From: Pseudomonadota bacterium
GTDB lineage: Bacteria; Pseudomonadota; Gammaproteobacteria; Competibacterales; Competibacteraceae
NCBI GenBank assembly: GCA_018262135.1
Contig: JAGTSD010000110.1
Coordinates: 1 to 6,308, forward strand
Length of the DNA stretch: 6,308 nucleotides
Direction: 5' to 3'
This document shows positions 5,586-6,308 of the stretch, piece after piece. The notes under the pieces were generated by a model, which searched no databases, was not told the DNA's origin, and was given only the letters and a program-made list of their open reading frames with translations. The position numbers were made by a program, and so were the translations under genes. Position 1 is the stretch's first letter. Each line of letters opens with the position of its first letter.

Positions 5586-5882
5586 TTACCGCTGCCGCTT
5601 CTGGTGCTCGCCCAGCAAACGGACTGCCTCGCTGCGGGCCAGGGCGTCCACCTCGCCCGCCGGTTTTCCGTCCAGGTCGTAGCGCCACCCGTCGCGGCGG
5701 TGGATCAGCGCCAGCAAATAGCCGGCCCGTCCGACGTGGTTGGCCAGCACCCGCCGCACCAGGTCGGAATCGACCGGCTCGCCCACCTCGGCCAGCCTCA
5801 TGAGGATGTCCGCTTCGATGCCGATGCTTTGTTCATACTGCACCTCATACAGGCGGTTTCGGGATGGCCAAGGCCATTGCAT
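5586..5882 (-). CDS. Small hypothetical protein downstream of the recombinase (5' part of interrupted gene)
   Basis: 98 residues from the ATG at 5882-5880 to TAA at 5588-5586. The frame is open further upstream to 6068, but that part lies opposite the real recombinase frame and does not look coding, so the first ATG after the recombinase stop was chosen. The gap is 25 bp and the ribosome site is weak. The protein starts MQWPWPSRNRLYEVQYEQS, has a helical stretch (IEADILMRLAEVGEPVDSDLVRRVLANHV), then IHRRDGWRYDLDGKPAGEVDALARSEAVRLL, and ends in a basic EHQKRQR. I do not recognise the family and see no catalytic motif. Being co-directional with and close behind the recombinase gene suggests one transcript. 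The product as encoded is probably truncated, because the frame continues beyond the TAA with a coiled coil. Confidence 0.6.
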   Translation of the reverse strand: MQWPWPSRNRLYEVQYEQSIGIEADILMRLAEVGEPVDSDLVRRVLANHVGRAGYLLALIHRRDGWRYDLDGKPAGEVDALARSEAVRLLGEHQKRQR

Positions 5883-5907
5883 AGCGTCTTTTTCAAAGTG
5901 ACTCCAC

Positions 5908-6308
5908 TCAAGTCGCCGTGTTCCGTTGCCAATGTTGTTTGATGGGTTTACGCAGGGTGGCGATGACCTCCGGGGTGAGCTTGATCCAACGAGGACCATG
6001 AGCAACGGTTTGGACACCGTCGAGGCGACCCGCTTCACACCAGTCGGCGATGGTGCCCACATCCACATTCAGCAACGCTGCCGCGGCCCGCGCACTATAC
6101 CGTCCATCGCCCCGTTGACCCTCGGGACAAGCGCCGGGAGCCTGCGGGCACCCACTGGGGATGCGATAGGCATAACGAAGCCACTGGACCTTGCGGGCGG
6201 TGAAGGATCCGCCTCGGCCCGGGGTGAAGCCTTGCGCGTTGAGGGCGGTGGCGATCTGGAGATTCGTGTGCGTCGGGGCCAGCTGCCGGACCTGCTCGAG
6301 AATGGCGG
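5908..6308 (-). CDS. Recombinase family protein, C-terminal part (5' end outside window)
   Basis: 132 residues are visible, from the right edge to TGA at 5910-5908; the start lies outside. The first part (about 14-45: NLQIATALNAQGFTPGRGGS, then FTARKVQWLRYAYRI) resembles the recombinase domain that follows the resolvase domain in large serine recombinases, where an IA-LN-G-TPRGG-WTA pattern is common. Next is a Cys/Gly-rich joint (IPSGCPQAPGACPEGQRGDG) and an excisionase/MerR-like helix-turn-helix (about 69-98: RYSARAAAALLNVDVGTIAD, then WCEAGRLDGV), then HGPRWIKLTPEVIATLRKP. Proteins with this C-terminal layout are usually annotated as recombinase family or Pin-like invertase. The resolvase catalytic serine region is not in view, so activity cannot be judged. 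The codons are consistently GC-rich at the third position, which supports this frame over the overlapping antisense ones. Confidence 0.7.
   Translation of the reverse strand, partial: AILEQVRQLAPTHTNLQIATALNAQGFTPGRGGSFTARKVQWLRYAYRIPSGCPQAPGACPEGQRGDGRYSARAAAALLNVDVGTIADWCEAGRLDGVQTVAHGPRWIKLTPEVIATLRKPIKQHWQRNTAT

Noticed and set aside
5246..5942. Plus-strand open frames of 185 and 210 codons
   Set aside because: They lie opposite the interrupted coiled-coil gene and have Pro/Ala/Arg-rich shadow composition.
5883..6068. Upstream extension of the small gene to an apparent start at 6068
   Set aside because: This part overlaps the recombinase frame, has poor codon use and no domain. The ATG at 5882, just after the recombinase stop, is more sensible.
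1..6308. CRISPR array, tRNA, rRNA or complete insertion sequence
   Set aside because: No regularly spaced repeats, no cloverleaf or rRNA-like sequence and no paired terminal inverted repeats were seen on reading through.

Overview
The window looks like part of an integrative and conjugative element (ICE) of the PFGI-1/ICEclc conjugation type, in a high-GC proteobacterium, most likely a gammaproteobacterium. The support is a set of five minus-strand genes in the order typical of that transfer system: a PilL-like protein (TIGR03748-like), a small lipoprotein, a TIGR03759-like protein and two SLT-type lytic transglycosylases. The host assignment is inferred from composition and family membership only.

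Region 1 (1-3423, minus strand) is a tight operon read from 3423 down to the left edge. Gene junctions are TGATG (twice), a 26-bp overlap and ATGA, which suggests translational coupling. All five products carry export signals, so the block builds periplasmic or outer-membrane parts of the conjugation machinery, including local peptidoglycan cutting by two tandem, paralogous transglycosylases. The second transglycosylase runs off the left edge within two bases of its probable stop, and it carries an extra N-terminal region that looks like a decayed SLT domain.

Region 2 (3424-3818) is a divergent intergenic region. It has a strikingly AT-rich island (about 3480-3560) in otherwise GC-rich DNA. 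The island contains a good sigma70-like promoter reading towards pilL, with a perfect TTGACA, and an 8-bp inverted repeat whose arms bracket the -35 box, which makes it an operator candidate.

Region 3 (3819-5057, plus strand) encodes a 412-residue protein I read as a PAS-like sensory domain, two helix-turn-helix-like segments and a disordered Pro/Arg-rich tail. It is divergent from the transfer operon and is the natural candidate for its regulator. I do not recognise it as a named family.

Region 4 (5058-5318) has no gene I can support. It holds half of a strong hairpin at the regulator's stop codon and a 10-bp G-rich direct repeat.

Region 5 (5319-6308, minus strand) holds the C-terminal 132 residues of a recombinase-like protein entering from the right edge. 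Downstream of it is a small gene whose frame is cut by a single TAA (5586-5588) but stays open for 88 more codons of Arg/Glu-rich coiled coil. I read this as one gene of about 187 codons interrupted by a nonsense codon.

I saw no rRNA, tRNA, CRISPR array or terminal inverted repeats of an insertion sequence.
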